Assembly (NCBI GenBank): GCA_005116945.1
Contig: SWDH01000028.1
Span: forward strand, 219,173 to 263,676
Length of the DNA stretch: 44,504 bases
Source: Nitrospira sp.
GTDB lineage: Bacteria > Nitrospirota > Nitrospiria > Nitrospirales > Nitrospiraceae
Direction of reading: 5' to 3'
This document shows, one piece after another, positions 17,158 to 24,918 of this stretch (position 1 is the stretch's first letter; each line of letters starts with the position of its first letter). Position numbers and translations under genes: made by a program. The notes beneath the pieces were generated by a model. That model worked only from the letters and a program-made list of their open reading frames with translations, was not told where the DNA came from and did not search any database.

Positions 17158-18078
17158 TTATGAGCGATCGGCGTACGTGTGCGTGGAAAGAAGACTCGTC
17201 AGACGGTTGTGGAGCGCGGTGAGATCGTCGAGCAGTTCGATTGTGGTATTGCGCAGGCGATCACCAAGAGCACGGGCCCCCTGGCCTCCGACAGCCACAG
17301 ACCAGCGGGTAGCCAATAGCTCAAGCTCCTTGAGTTGTTGGAGCGCCATGGCCTCAGGTCTTACCTCAGTGAGAGAGAGCAGCACGAGATCGGGCTTGAT
17401 CGTCTCGCAAAATGTAAGGAGGTCTGAGTTGGGAAGATTCGGGCCGAGGTAATACACGTGGCACCCTTTGATTGCAGCGATGTAGGCCACGGCTTGGGCG
17501 CCGATCTCATGGGTTTCGCCTGCCGGGCAGGCGATCAAAATCCGTGGACCGAATTCATTCACCGAAAGTTGATTCATGACCGAAAACAACTTCTGTTGAA
17601 TGATCTTCGTCACATAGTGTTCGACAGCAATATTCAAACGGCCCTGATGCCACAACTCCCCGACTCGTCGTTGCAGTGGGAGCAGAATCCGCTGGACGGC
17701 CTCTTCAAACGGAATGACGGCTACTGCGCCGTTGAGTCTACGTTCAAATCCTGCCTTATCGAGCGGATCAAGCGATCTCATCAAATCGTCTAATAGACGC
17801 TCATGCGGTTTCTGATCCTCAGCAGAGACTGGAGTCGCGATACGCATGCGCGCGACAAGCGCATCATGTCCCTCCACGGCGAGTGAACCAATCGTTGCAC
17901 CCTGCTCCATTTGAGCCTTCACAAAGCGAAGGATTGCCACCTCTTCGTCGTTATATTCTCGATAGCGATTGGAGCTCCGTGAAGGTTTGACAAGCCCAAA
18001 TCGTCTTTCCCAGACTCGAATGACATCCTTCGAGAGGCCTGTAAGTTTCGCAACTCTATGAATTCTATGAGTATTCAT
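17158..18078 (-). CDS. carH: CarH/LitR-type MerR regulator with adenosylcobalamin photosensor domain
   Basis: The 306-residue protein has an N-terminal MerR DNA-binding domain (VAKLTGLSKDVIRVWERRFG, then NRYREYND, residues 6-60), a helical middle domain and a B12-binding Rossmann domain. Residues needed for light sensing in CarH are all present. W143-x9-E153-H154 is the four-helix-bundle motif, and H144 matches the His that grips cobalt after photolysis. E188-T-H190-E-I-G is the lower-ligand B12 motif. CarH represses in the dark as an AdoCbl-bound tetramer and releases DNA in light. The promoter is very close to the ATG and carries ACATTGAAC, suggesting autoregulation. A decayed second copy lies at 34890-35292. 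Confidence 0.9.
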   Translation of the reverse strand: MNTHRIHRVAKLTGLSKDVIRVWERRFGLVKPSRSSNRYREYNDEEVAILRFVKAQMEQGATIGSLAVEGHDALVARMRIATPVSAEDQKPHERLLDDLMRSLDPLDKAGFERRLNGAVAVIPFEEAVQRILLPLQRRVGELWHQGRLNIAVEHYVTKIIQQKLFSVMNQLSVNEFGPRILIACPAGETHEIGAQAVAYIAAIKGCHVYYLGPNLPNSDLLTFCETIKPDLVLLSLTEVRPEAMALQQLKELELLATRWSVAVGGQGARALGDRLRNTTIELLDDLTALHNRLTSLLSTHTYADRS

Positions 18079-18089
18079 ACTTTTTTTTC

Positions 18090-18118
18090 ATTGTAATACG
18101 ATGTTCAATGTTTGTCAA
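18090..18118 (-). promoter_or_regulatory. Promoter of the carH-like gene
   Basis: On the minus strand TTGACA (18118-18113) and TACAAT (18095-18090) are 17 bases apart. The predicted transcript would begin only about five bases before the ATG at 18078, so it is nearly leaderless, which agrees with the missing ribosome site. ACATTGAAC occupies the spacer right behind the -35 box. Confidence 0.75.
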
Positions 18119-18194
18119 ATATATTTTTCAATAACACTTGACACATTGGACAACAAGGTTTATACATTGGACGTAGTCGATACAAACATTGGAC
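18103..18194. promoter_or_regulatory. Candidate CarH operator: repeated ACATTGGAC elements
   Basis: Perfect ACATTGGAC copies begin at 18143, 18164 and 18186, that is 21 and 22 bases apart (two helical turns each). An inverted, eight-of-nine copy (GTTCAATGT) lies at 18103-18111, exactly 40 bases before the first direct copy. The same 40-base geometry recurs at 35323 and 35363. Repeated phased half-sites suit the CarH tetramer, which presents several DNA-binding domains. Operator identity is inferred. Confidence 0.7.
18138..18166 (+). promoter_or_regulatory. Divergent promoter of the zinc-ribbon/FGE gene group
   Basis: TTGACA (18138-18143) and TATACA (18161-18166) are 17 bases apart. ACATTGGAC elements overlap the end of the -35 box, the -10 box and the early transcript. 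A bound repressor would block RNA polymerase. Confidence 0.8.
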
Positions 18195-18215
18195 GTAAAA
18201 TCTATGGACGGAATC

Positions 18216-18455
18216 ATGGCAAGAGCATTCACGGGGAAAACGAAAAACGACCAGCTCGCGAATTACACGGTCTCTCCTGCAGCCCAACATGAATCGACCT
18301 GCACCAGGTGCGGCGGATTCATGGTGAACGACTCCTACCTGAACTTACTAAACAACATCGGTGAGTCGAAATTTTCCGCGAAGCGCTGTGTGCAATGTGG
18401 TGACGTTGTCGATTCCGTGGTTCTGCTCAATCGGCAGTCTAGGCAGAGCCAATGA
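18216..18455 (+). CDS. Zinc-ribbon protein, CTRCGG family (copy 1)
   Basis: From ATG 18216, the start conserved with copy 2 (MARAFT), the product has 79 residues. Two Cys pairs, C29-x2-C32 and C58-x2-C61, would bind one zinc. The family pattern is C-x-RCGG-(LF)M, a short DL-rich middle, RC-x2-CG-(DE)V-D-x-V and a final NR. It is the first gene behind the divergent CarH-type promoter and is followed by an FGE-like gene. Homologues are at 35440 and 38001. The size suggests a regulatory or adaptor role rather than an enzyme; function unknown. Confidence 0.75.
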   Translation: MARAFTGKTKNDQLANYTVSPAAQHESTCTRCGGFMVNDSYLNLLNNIGESKFSAKRCVQCGDVVDSVVLLNRQSRQSQ

Positions 18456-18570
18456 CGGTCGAGCGTGTAGGGAAAATGTAGTCGAACCATTGCGTGACGG
18501 AAGGATCCTGCAAAGGTTGCTTTTAACAAACCAGGGTCGTCCTGGTGATTCTAAACAAAGGGGGTGTCCT

Positions 18571-19527
18571 ATGAGGAGTTACAGAGTACTTCAGGTCGGA
18601 TTGGGGGTGGCATTGATGGCAGGATCCATCTCTGTCGCCACAGCGGCGGACATGGTGCTGATCCCAAAGGGTGAGTTCACCATGGGGAGCAACGAACATT
18701 CAGATGAAGCCAAGCACCAGGTCGTGCTCGATGCCTATCTGATCGACAAATTTGAAGCGTCGAACGCACGGTACAAAGAGTTTATGAAAGCCAGCGGTCA
18801 CCCGGCCCCGGCCTATTGGGACGATCCTCGACTCAGCAAGGCCAATCAGCCGGTGGTCGGCGTAGATTGGAGGGACGCGAGCGAGTTCTGCAAGTGGGAC
18901 GGCAAGCGGCTTCCGACAGAGGCAGAATGGGAGCGAGCGGCCAAAGGTCCGGAAGGCGACAACCATTATCCATGGGGCCATGCACTCGACCCGACGAAAG
19001 CCAACTATGGTCAGAACATTGGTCGTACCACGCCGGTGGATTCTTATCCCGAAGGCGTGAACGGCTACGGTCTCTATAACATGGCAGGGAACGTGTTCGA
19101 ATGGGTCCAGGATTGGTATGACCTGAAATATTACAAAGAAAGCCCTGCCTTGAATCCACCTGGAGCCGAAAAGGGTTACAACTTTGCTAATCAAGGCCCG
19201 GTGAGGGTGCTGCGCGGCGGGTCCTGGCTCGCGCCGGCAACCTCCCTCCACACGAGCCACCGGTTCTGGAATCAGCCGGAGAATAACTCCTATGGGGTCG
19301 GCTTGGGGTTCCGTTGCGCGAAGTCGGTACAGAAGGTGTCCGATGAAACCATGCAAGCAGGACGCGATGCGTTCATTCAGGCATTAGTCGCAATGGGTGC
19401 CGAGAAGAACGCTGATGCGATGGCCGCCATCGAGAAGGCGTTGGCTGCGGAGCCTGACAACCAGGAGTACCAGGCGACCCGTGATCTGATCAAGAATACG
19501 GTCAAGAAGACGATGCAGAAGGACTAG
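18571..19527 (+). CDS. Exported FGE/SUMF1-like protein (copy 1) without catalytic cysteines
   Basis: ATG 18571 with an AAAGGGGG site gives 318 residues and a signal peptide ending ATA-AD; longer in-frame starts upstream lack a signal. The FGE-sulfatase domain shows LIPKGEFTMGS, GKRLPTEAEWERAAKG, YNMAGNVFEWVQDWYD and VLRGGSW followed by GLGFRCAK. True formylglycine-generating enzymes carry two copper-binding Cys after GGSW; here that stretch is LAPATSLHTSHRF, with none. The C-terminal 50 residues form a TPR-like pair (AAIEKALAAEPDNQEY). Probably a periplasmic binding or assembly protein rather than a sulfatase activator. Confidence 0.85.
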   Translation: MRSYRVLQVGLGVALMAGSISVATAADMVLIPKGEFTMGSNEHSDEAKHQVVLDAYLIDKFEASNARYKEFMKASGHPAPAYWDDPRLSKANQPVVGVDWRDASEFCKWDGKRLPTEAEWERAAKGPEGDNHYPWGHALDPTKANYGQNIGRTTPVDSYPEGVNGYGLYNMAGNVFEWVQDWYDLKYYKESPALNPPGAEKGYNFANQGPVRVLRGGSWLAPATSLHTSHRFWNQPENNSYGVGLGFRCAKSVQKVSDETMQAGRDAFIQALVAMGAEKNADAMAAIEKALAAEPDNQEYQATRDLIKNTVKKTMQKD

Positions 19528-19541
19528 CTGAAGGACGGGCA

Positions 19542-19563
19542 GGGGGGCGGCATCGCGCCCCCC
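19542..19563 (+). terminator. GC-rich hairpin after FGE-like copy 1
   Basis: A perfect eight-base-pair stem (GGGGGGCG with CGCCCCCC) closes a GCATCG loop 15 bases after the stop codon. No U-tract follows, and the next gene starts 34 bases later. It may attenuate rather than end transcription. Confidence 0.55.
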
Positions 19564-19596
19564 TCGGGGGGCCCAAGTCATGGCAGGAGATCTGAA

Positions 19597-21153
19597 ATGA
19601 GTAAGTCTGAAACCATGGTGGCGAGCAAATCGACAGCGAACCCCACGGCAATTCCTGAGAAGTCTCTCATTTTTCTCACAGGCGCCACCGGGTACGTTGG
19701 CGGACGCCTCCTTCGGTCGTTGGAAAATCAGGGGTACCGCGTGCGTTGCCTCGCCAGGCGTCCAGAAATTCTCAAGCCGAAGGTCGGCCCATCGACGGAA
19801 GTGGTCAAGGGTGACGTTCTCGATCGAGCGAGTCTCGACTCCGCGTTGCGCGGAGTCGACGTGGCCTACTACATGGTTCACTCCATGAGTTCGACCGGCT
19901 CGTTCGAAGAGACGGACCGGCAGGCAGCGCGGAACTTTAGCGAGGCGGCAAAAACCGCGGGTGTCAAGGGCCTCATCTATCTGGGAGGCTTGGGCAGCGA
20001 CGAAGAGGAGCTCTCGGCACATCTGCGCAGTCGGCACGAGGTTGGAGAGATCTTGCGCCAGTCGGGCTTGCCCCTGTGTGAGTTTCGCGCGGCGGCCGTG
20101 ATTGGGTCCGGCAGCGCCTCGTTTGAGCTGATTCGCGCGCTGGTGGAGAGCCTGCCGGTCATGGTCACACCGAGATGGTGCAAGGGAAAAACGCAGCCCA
20201 TCGCGATCGACGATCTGCTGGATTACCTGATCGAAGCGCTGCGAATACCCCTCTCCCAATACCGCATGTACGAGGTCGGTGGTGCAGACCAAGTATCCTA
20301 CGCAGAGATGATGCGTGCGTACGGACGGCAACGCGGACTCAAGCCTCTGATCATCCCAGTGCCGGTTCTCACCCCTTGGTTGTCTGCGCTCTGGCTGGGA
20401 TTGATCACGCCGCTCTACGCGCGCATCGGGCGAGCGATTATTGAGAGCATCGTCCATGTCACGGTGGTGCGGGACAATGCCGCGCTCACAACCTTCTCGG
20501 TCCGTCCGATGGGAATCGATGGGGCCATTCGTCGAGCCCTCGCTCATGAAGAAACGCATTTCTCGGCAACACGCTGGTCCGATTCGATTTCCTCATCGGG
20601 CAAGTTACCGTCGTGGGGGGGCGTGCGGTTCGGCACACGCCTGGTCGATTCGCGGACGTTGACCGTCGACGCCCCGCCTGAAGTCGTCTTCAAATGCATT
20701 GAGAGAATCGGTGGTGACAATGGTTGGTACGCATGGAACTGGCTGTGGCGAGTGCGCGGGTTCATCGACCTGCTCGAAGGGGGCGTGGGTTTGAGACGAG
20801 GGCGACCTTTTACCACGACCCTTCACGTCGGTGATACAGTCGACTCGTTTCGCGTTGAAGCGATTGAGCCGAATCGCCGCCTGCGGCTCAAATCCGAGAT
20901 GCATTTGTACGGACGGGCCTGGCTGGAGTTCGAGGTGACGGGGTCCGGCTCTTCGACGACGATCCGGCAGACCGCAATCTTTGATCCGGTGGGACTGATC
21001 GGGCAGATCTATTGGTATTCGCTCTACGTGCCGCACCAGTTTGTGTTTAGTGGGATGCTGCGGGGAATCGCAGAAGCCGCGTTGCGTGAGATGAGAGACT
21101 TCGATAAGGTAAACATACCTAATGGGCAGACAGCGGCGCCGCACCGCCGCTAA
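19597..21153 (+). CDS. NAD(P)-binding SDR protein with C-terminal DUF2867
   Basis: The 518-residue product starts after an AGGAGA site. The N-terminal part is an atypical short-chain dehydrogenase fold with the nucleotide motif TGATGYVGGRLL (residues about 28-39) and a VDVAYYMVHSM strand. The C-terminal 190 residues (from TLTVDAPPEVVFKCIERIGG onward) match DUF2867, a START/SRPBCC-like ligand pocket. The combination is found in many bacteria, usually annotated as a nucleoside-diphosphate-sugar epimerase-like protein of unknown substrate. It sits between two FGE-like genes on the same strand, so it belongs to the CarH-promoter gene group by position. Confidence 0.85.
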   Translation: MSKSETMVASKSTANPTAIPEKSLIFLTGATGYVGGRLLRSLENQGYRVRCLARRPEILKPKVGPSTEVVKGDVLDRASLDSALRGVDVAYYMVHSMSSTGSFEETDRQAARNFSEAAKTAGVKGLIYLGGLGSDEEELSAHLRSRHEVGEILRQSGLPLCEFRAAAVIGSGSASFELIRALVESLPVMVTPRWCKGKTQPIAIDDLLDYLIEALRIPLSQYRMYEVGGADQVSYAEMMRAYGRQRGLKPLIIPVPVLTPWLSALWLGLITPLYARIGRAIIESIVHVTVVRDNAALTTFSVRPMGIDGAIRRALAHEETHFSATRWSDSISSSGKLPSWGGVRFGTRLVDSRTLTVDAPPEVVFKCIERIGGDNGWYAWNWLWRVRGFIDLLEGGVGLRRGRPFTTTLHVGDTVDSFRVEAIEPNRRLRLKSEMHLYGRAWLEFEVTGSGSSTTIRQTAIFDPVGLIGQIYWYSLYVPHQFVFSGMLRGIAEAALREMRDFDKVNIPNGQTAAPHRR

Positions 21154-21200
21154 CCCGGGCGCATAGGGATCGGTGAACCAACTTGTGATGGAGGCCTGCA

Positions 21201-22259
21201 ATGTATACGGCACACACCATTGTAATCGTGGCACTGGCGGCAGGGCTCACACTATTGACCTCACCAGTCCGTGCGGAGGAGCCCTTAATCCCGAAAGATA
21301 TGCGGTACATCGGGCAAGGGGGATCGGTGATGGGGCTCGACAAGGAAGAGCCTGTGGAATCAGGCAAGGCACTGACGAGGCATGAAAAACATATGAAAGC
21401 TCCGTGGTCTCTCGAGGCGTTCCGTGACGAAGGTCCAGCCCATATGGTGTTCTTGGATTCATACCTCATGGATACGTATGAAGTCTCGAACAAGGACTAT
21501 GGCGAGTTCGTCACAGCGAAGGGTCATCCGGCCCCGGCCTACTGGGACGATCCCCGCTTGAATAAACCGCAACAGCCCGTGGTCGGGGTGAATTGGGAGG
21601 AGGCCACAGCCTTCTGTGAATATCGTGGGAAACGCCTTCCAACGGAAGCGGAGTGGGAGAAGGCGGCTCGTGGTCCCGAGGACAACCTCTACCCCTGGGG
21701 CAACGACTTTGATCCGGCGAAAGTCAATTATGGCAACAATCACGACGGCACCATGCCGGTGGATTCCTATCCAGAGGGCGCAAGCTACTACGGCCTGCAT
21801 CACATGGCGGGCAATGCCTTTGAGTGGGTCTCGGATTGGTATGACCCACGATACTACGGGCGGCTTGAAACGATGGTCAATCCAACCGGTCCCGCAAAAC
21901 CCATATGGATAGGTGGCACCGGAACCTATGTGGACCGACTCACGGTAGGTGAAAAGCGGGTGATTCGAGGGGGATCCTGGGTCGCACCGGAAAAGACGCT
22001 CAGGGCGACGCATAGATTTTGGAATGGTCCGCTGAACAACAGTTACGGAGTGGGCCTGGGGTTCCGCTGTGCCAAGACCGCCCCATCCGAAATCGATGAG
22101 CGAATCAAAGATGCCTCCATCGTGGCCTATGTCGAAATGGGACGAGAGCGGTTTGCGGAGGCCCAACAGGCCGTCGCTCGCGGACTGGCCATTGACCCAA
22201 AGAATGTGGACCTCTTGGAGCTTCGACAGCTGATTGAGCAATCTATGAAGCGGCCGTAA
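21201..22259 (+). CDS. Exported FGE/SUMF1-like protein (copy 2) without catalytic cysteines
   Basis: The 352-residue product starts at ATG after GGAGG and has a signal peptide ending VRA-EE. It shares long blocks with copy 1: HPAPAYWDDPRL, QPVVGVNWEEA, GKRLPTEAEWEKAARG, HHMAGNAFEWVSDWYDPRYY, VIRGGSW, HRFW and GVGLGFRCAK. The region after GGSW (VAPEKTLRATHRF) has no Cys, so copper-dependent Cys oxidation is not expected. The last 45 residues again form a TPR-like hairpin (AQQAVARGLAIDPKNVD). Copies 1 and 2 flank the SDR gene, which points to duplication within one operon. Confidence 0.85.
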   Translation: MYTAHTIVIVALAAGLTLLTSPVRAEEPLIPKDMRYIGQGGSVMGLDKEEPVESGKALTRHEKHMKAPWSLEAFRDEGPAHMVFLDSYLMDTYEVSNKDYGEFVTAKGHPAPAYWDDPRLNKPQQPVVGVNWEEATAFCEYRGKRLPTEAEWEKAARGPEDNLYPWGNDFDPAKVNYGNNHDGTMPVDSYPEGASYYGLHHMAGNAFEWVSDWYDPRYYGRLETMVNPTGPAKPIWIGGTGTYVDRLTVGEKRVIRGGSWVAPEKTLRATHRFWNGPLNNSYGVGLGFRCAKTAPSEIDERIKDASIVAYVEMGRERFAEAQQAVARGLAIDPKNVDLLELRQLIEQSMKRP

Positions 22260-22312
22260 AGGAAGATTACAACGGTTCTTGATAATGCTTTGATACCGAC
22301 GGAGGCATACCC

Positions 22313-22681
22313 ATGATATACGACAAGATTCTCTTTCCAGGGATTACCCTCATCGCACTACTCGGAGCCTCACCCCTGCAGGCTGATCCCATCGATACGG
22401 CCCGGCATCCGCAGCCAGAAAAGGCCCAGATGGTGCATGAGGCCCAGCATGATGTGGACCAAGCGTGGGAGGTCTATCATCGCGCGGCGTTAGGCGGAAC
22501 GGTCGCCTCCCCTGCCCTACAGGCGGACATCGAGCAGCACCTGCACGAAGCCAGAACTCTCATCACTCAGGCGCAAGAGGCAGCCGAGCGGGGAGACGAG
22601 CGTCAGATGCAACAACTCGTAAGCCAAGTGAAAGTTCATACCACCATGGCCATCGAGGGGAGCAAGGAGCAAAAGAAATGA
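22313..22681 (+). CDS. Small periplasmic helical protein, translationally coupled to FGE-like copy 3
   Basis: The 122-residue product has a signal peptide ending LQA-DP, then a wholly helical, Gln/Glu/Ala-rich body (MVHEAQHDVDQAWEVYHRAA, HLHEARTLITQAQEAAERGD) that could form a coiled-coil hairpin. Its stop overlaps the start of the next gene by four bases (ATGA). An CGGAGG site precedes the ATG. There are no Cys and only a few His residues. A partner subunit for the FGE-like protein is plausible from the overlap. No family is recognised. Confidence 0.7.
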   Translation: MIYDKILFPGITLIALLGASPLQADPIDTARHPQPEKAQMVHEAQHDVDQAWEVYHRAALGGTVASPALQADIEQHLHEARTLITQAQEAAERGDERQMQQLVSQVKVHTTMAIEGSKEQKK

Positions 22682-23523
22682 CGAAAGGTCTCAAGAGAAG
22701 AAGGACTCGCTGGAGCACTATTGTTGCACTGATGGCTCTCGCCTCTGCCGTTGGGATCGCGCCTGTCATAGCAGCGCCGCCGGTCCCCAAAGAGATTGAC
22801 CCAGTCCCCATGGTGACGATTCCGGCTGGAGAGTTCTTGATGGGAAATCCAGAAGGAACAGGCCGTGCAGATGAGAGGCCGCAGCGATCTGTGTACCTCG
22901 ACGAGTTTGCCATCGATCAAGTCGAAGTGACGAATGCACGGTTTTTGGCGTTCGTCACGACCACGGGCCATCGAAGCCCTCCGAACCCCTATGGCACCGG
23001 CCCGCTCCTGTCCGTGAAGGGAATCGAACAGCTTCCGGTCGTGCAGATCACCTGGTACGACGCCAAGGCCTATTGCAGTTGGGCCAAGAAACGGCTCCCG
23101 ACGGAGGCGGAATGGGAGAAGGCCGCTCGCGGTACCGATGGCCGTCTCTTTCCTTGGGGCAATGAACCAGCGACGGCGAAGCGGGCGAACTTTGACCGAG
23201 AGTGGGTGGAGGAGCACACCTTGCATCCAGTCGGGTCTTTGCCAGGCGGCGACTCACCCTACGGGGTGAAAGACCTCTCCGGTAATGTTCGAGAATGGGT
23301 GCACGATTGGTATGACGCGGAATACTACCAGCATGCGCCAGATCGGAATCCGCAGGGTCCTGAGAAAAAAGGCGTGGTCCGATCGATTCGCGGTGGATCG
23401 TGGCATAGCCCGATCTCGGATATTACGACGACGGCGCGCGGGCGTGGCGGATTCGCGCTGCAGACCCATGGAACAGGCTTTCGCTGTGCACGGGGTCTCG
23501 AAGACCAGACCCAGCAGAAGTAG
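22678..23523 (+). CDS. Exported FGE/SUMF1-like protein (copy 3) without catalytic cysteines
   Basis: ATG 22678 overlaps the preceding stop and gives 281 residues with a signal peptide ending VIA-AP. The FGE domain is complete: MVTIPAGEFLMGN, KKRLPTEAEWEKAARGTDG, KDLSGNVREWVHDWYDAEYY, SIRGGSW and GTGFRCARG. After GGSW the sequence HSPISDITTTARG has no Cys. It lacks the TPR-like tail of copies 1 and 2. Its 3' end has a decayed DNA copy at 35731-35809. The tetraheme cytochrome gene follows after 183 bases. Confidence 0.85.
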   Translation: MTKGLKRRRTRWSTIVALMALASAVGIAPVIAAPPVPKEIDPVPMVTIPAGEFLMGNPEGTGRADERPQRSVYLDEFAIDQVEVTNARFLAFVTTTGHRSPPNPYGTGPLLSVKGIEQLPVVQITWYDAKAYCSWAKKRLPTEAEWEKAARGTDGRLFPWGNEPATAKRANFDREWVEEHTLHPVGSLPGGDSPYGVKDLSGNVREWVHDWYDAEYYQHAPDRNPQGPEKKGVVRSIRGGSWHSPISDITTTARGRGGFALQTHGTGFRCARGLEDQTQQK

Positions 23524-23706
23524 CCTGTCGATATGGTGAGACGAGGAGAGGAGATGACGACAGCAAAGACCTGACAATCCGACGATCGCAGAAAGATGTG
23601 ATGAATGTTTCAAGCACGAACATGAATGGTTATGGACCGCCTCCCTTCACATTCCATGAGGATTTCCAGTTGACGGCCAAATCGGCTGAGATGACAAGGA
23701 GGAATC

Positions 23707-24306
23707 ATGGCAGGGAAATTACGACAATACTTGAGCCTGTCGGGGGGCGCCCTGCTTCTTGGCGCCGTTCTTGTGGTCGGAGCGATTGCCGTGGTCTTCG
23801 GCGGGGAGCACGCCCTCTCCAGAACCGAGTTCTGCGTGAGCTGCCATTCCCAGACCTACCCGTATGAAGAGTTGAAGAAGTCCTCGCACTACGGCGCGCT
23901 CGGGGCCGATCCTGGCTGCAAGGACTGCCACGTCCCCCAGGGCTTGGGCAACTTCCACCTAGCCCTATGGACGCATGTGTATGACGGGACGCGGGCCGTG
24001 CTCGCGGAGATGAAGTACGACTACTCGACCATTGAGAAATTCAACGAGCGCCGGCAGATCATGGCCCACTACGCGCGCATGTCGCTGAAGAATTGGGACA
24101 GCGTCACCTGCCGGGATTGCCACAAGAATACCAAGCCGCCGGGCGCGTCGGCTAAAGCCGCCCACAAGAAGATGGAAACGGAGGGGGCCACCTGCATCGA
24201 TTGTCATCAGAACCTGGTGCATAAGAAAGTTCCGGAGATGGACCTCAATGCCAGTAAAGCGCAGGGCATGATGGTGTTGAGGGAGGAGAAGAAAGAGAAG
24301 GACTGA
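23707..24306 (+). CDS. cycB: NapC/NirT-family tetraheme cytochrome c, CycB-like
   Basis: The 199-residue product has one N-terminal membrane anchor (residues about 11-31) and four haem c motifs: C43-VSCH, C71-KDCH, C135-RDCH and C163-IDCH. This is the NapC/NirT/NrfH layout of quinone-linked electron carriers. In ammonia oxidisers the member called CycB (cytochrome cM552) passes electrons from hydroxylamine oxidation to the quinone pool. That assignment is favoured by the amo genes around, but hao and cycA are not in the window, so a nitrate- or nitrite-reductase partner remains possible. An AAGGAGG site precedes the ATG. It closes a run of FGE-like genes. Confidence 0.85.
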   Translation: MAGKLRQYLSLSGGALLLGAVLVVGAIAVVFGGEHALSRTEFCVSCHSQTYPYEELKKSSHYGALGADPGCKDCHVPQGLGNFHLALWTHVYDGTRAVLAEMKYDYSTIEKFNERRQIMAHYARMSLKNWDSVTCRDCHKNTKPPGASAKAAHKKMETEGATCIDCHQNLVHKKVPEMDLNASKAQGMMVLREEKKEKD

Positions 24307-24367
24307 CTCTCGGGTGAGCACATGATCAATAGGTCTAGTTGTTTCACATTTAAGCGAGGAGGTTGCC

Positions 24368-24703
24368 ATGTCATCTATTCCTAAAGTCGTCGGTGTCATG
24401 TCTTGCGCTTTCATGCTGAGCCTTGGTCTGTCAGGTACTGCTGCTCTAGCTGCAGACGATATGCAACTTGGCAAATCTGGTGAGAGGATAGGCGGTCAAT
24501 CTGGTCACAGAGGCGAGGAAGATAAGCTGCGGGGCGTAGCAGACGACGCGTCAGGGAAAAGAATCGGCGGTCAACTTGGTCACAGAGGCGAGGAAGATAA
24601 GCTCCAGGGCGTAGCAGACGACGCGTCAGGGAAAAGAATCGGTGGTCAACTTGGTCACAGGGGCGATGAAGATAAACTGAAGCGCAGTCCCATGAAAAAA
24701 TGA
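24368..24703 (+). CDS. Secreted protein with 25-residue tandem repeats
   Basis: The 111-residue product has a signal peptide ending ALA-AD. The mature part is almost entirely three repeats of a 25-residue unit, residues 38-62, 63-87 and a shortened 88-105. The core is RIGGQ-x-GHRGEEDKL followed by GVADDAS. Each unit is highly charged, has one His and no hydrophobic core, so it is probably disordered or binds a ligand or metal. GAGGAGG precedes the ATG. No family is recognised. Confidence 0.7.
   Translation: MSSIPKVVGVMSCAFMLSLGLSGTAALAADDMQLGKSGERIGGQSGHRGEEDKLRGVADDASGKRIGGQLGHRGEEDKLQGVADDASGKRIGGQLGHRGDEDKLKRSPMKK
24479..24682 (+). repeat. 75-base coding tandem repeat
   Basis: Units at 24479-24553, 24554-24628 and 24629-24682 (partial). 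The second and third differ at only a few bases over the overlap, so copy number could change by slippage or recombination. Confidence 0.8.
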
Positions 24704-24804
24704 CGTTGGTCCTGTTCCGAGATAGATCGTAACTGTGCCGGATATCGGGCGGTGCAGTGCAGCGACTTGAAGGTGGCTGAGAAAGAATCGAACATCATTT
24801 TTGA

Positions 24805-24815
24805 GGGGGGGGGGG
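24805..24815 (+). repeat. Run of eleven G bases before the lipid cluster
   Basis: Eleven consecutive G follow a TGA and precede an in-frame GTG by four bases. Such tracts slip during replication or in sequencing. It falls at the point where base composition shifts to the GC-rich lipid cluster. Confidence 0.8.
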
Positions 24816-24918
24816 TCCGGTGTCGGCTGGCGCGGTGCCGCTCGACGACGGGATCACGGGTAGTCTGCAACGCATTGCTGACGCACTAACGCACCAGAAC
24901 ACGACAAGAACCAAAGAC

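Noticed and set aside
17063..17452. Plus-strand frame over the start of the convergent carH region
   Set aside because: Arg/Ser-rich with no domain, and it overlaps the well-supported minus-strand regulator.
18361..18570. N-terminal extension of FGE-like copy 1
   Set aside because: It overlaps the zinc-ribbon gene and lacks a signal peptide; the ATG at 18571 has a ribosome site and signal peptide.
19384..20559. 391-codon minus-strand frame opposite the SDR-DUF2867 gene
   Set aside because: The plus strand has a clear NAD-binding motif, ribosome site and family match; the minus frame is Arg/His-rich and domain-free.
21459..22241. Minus-strand frame opposite FGE-like copy 2
   Set aside because: The same shadow appears opposite FGE-like copy 1, as expected from a conserved plus-strand protein; no ribosome site or domain.
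22465..22677. N-terminal extension of FGE-like copy 3
   Set aside because: It lies inside the preceding small gene in another frame; the ATG at 22678 opens directly into a signal peptide.
24479..24682. CRISPR array
   Set aside because: The repeats are contiguous, in frame and encode a signal-peptide-bearing protein; there are no spacers.
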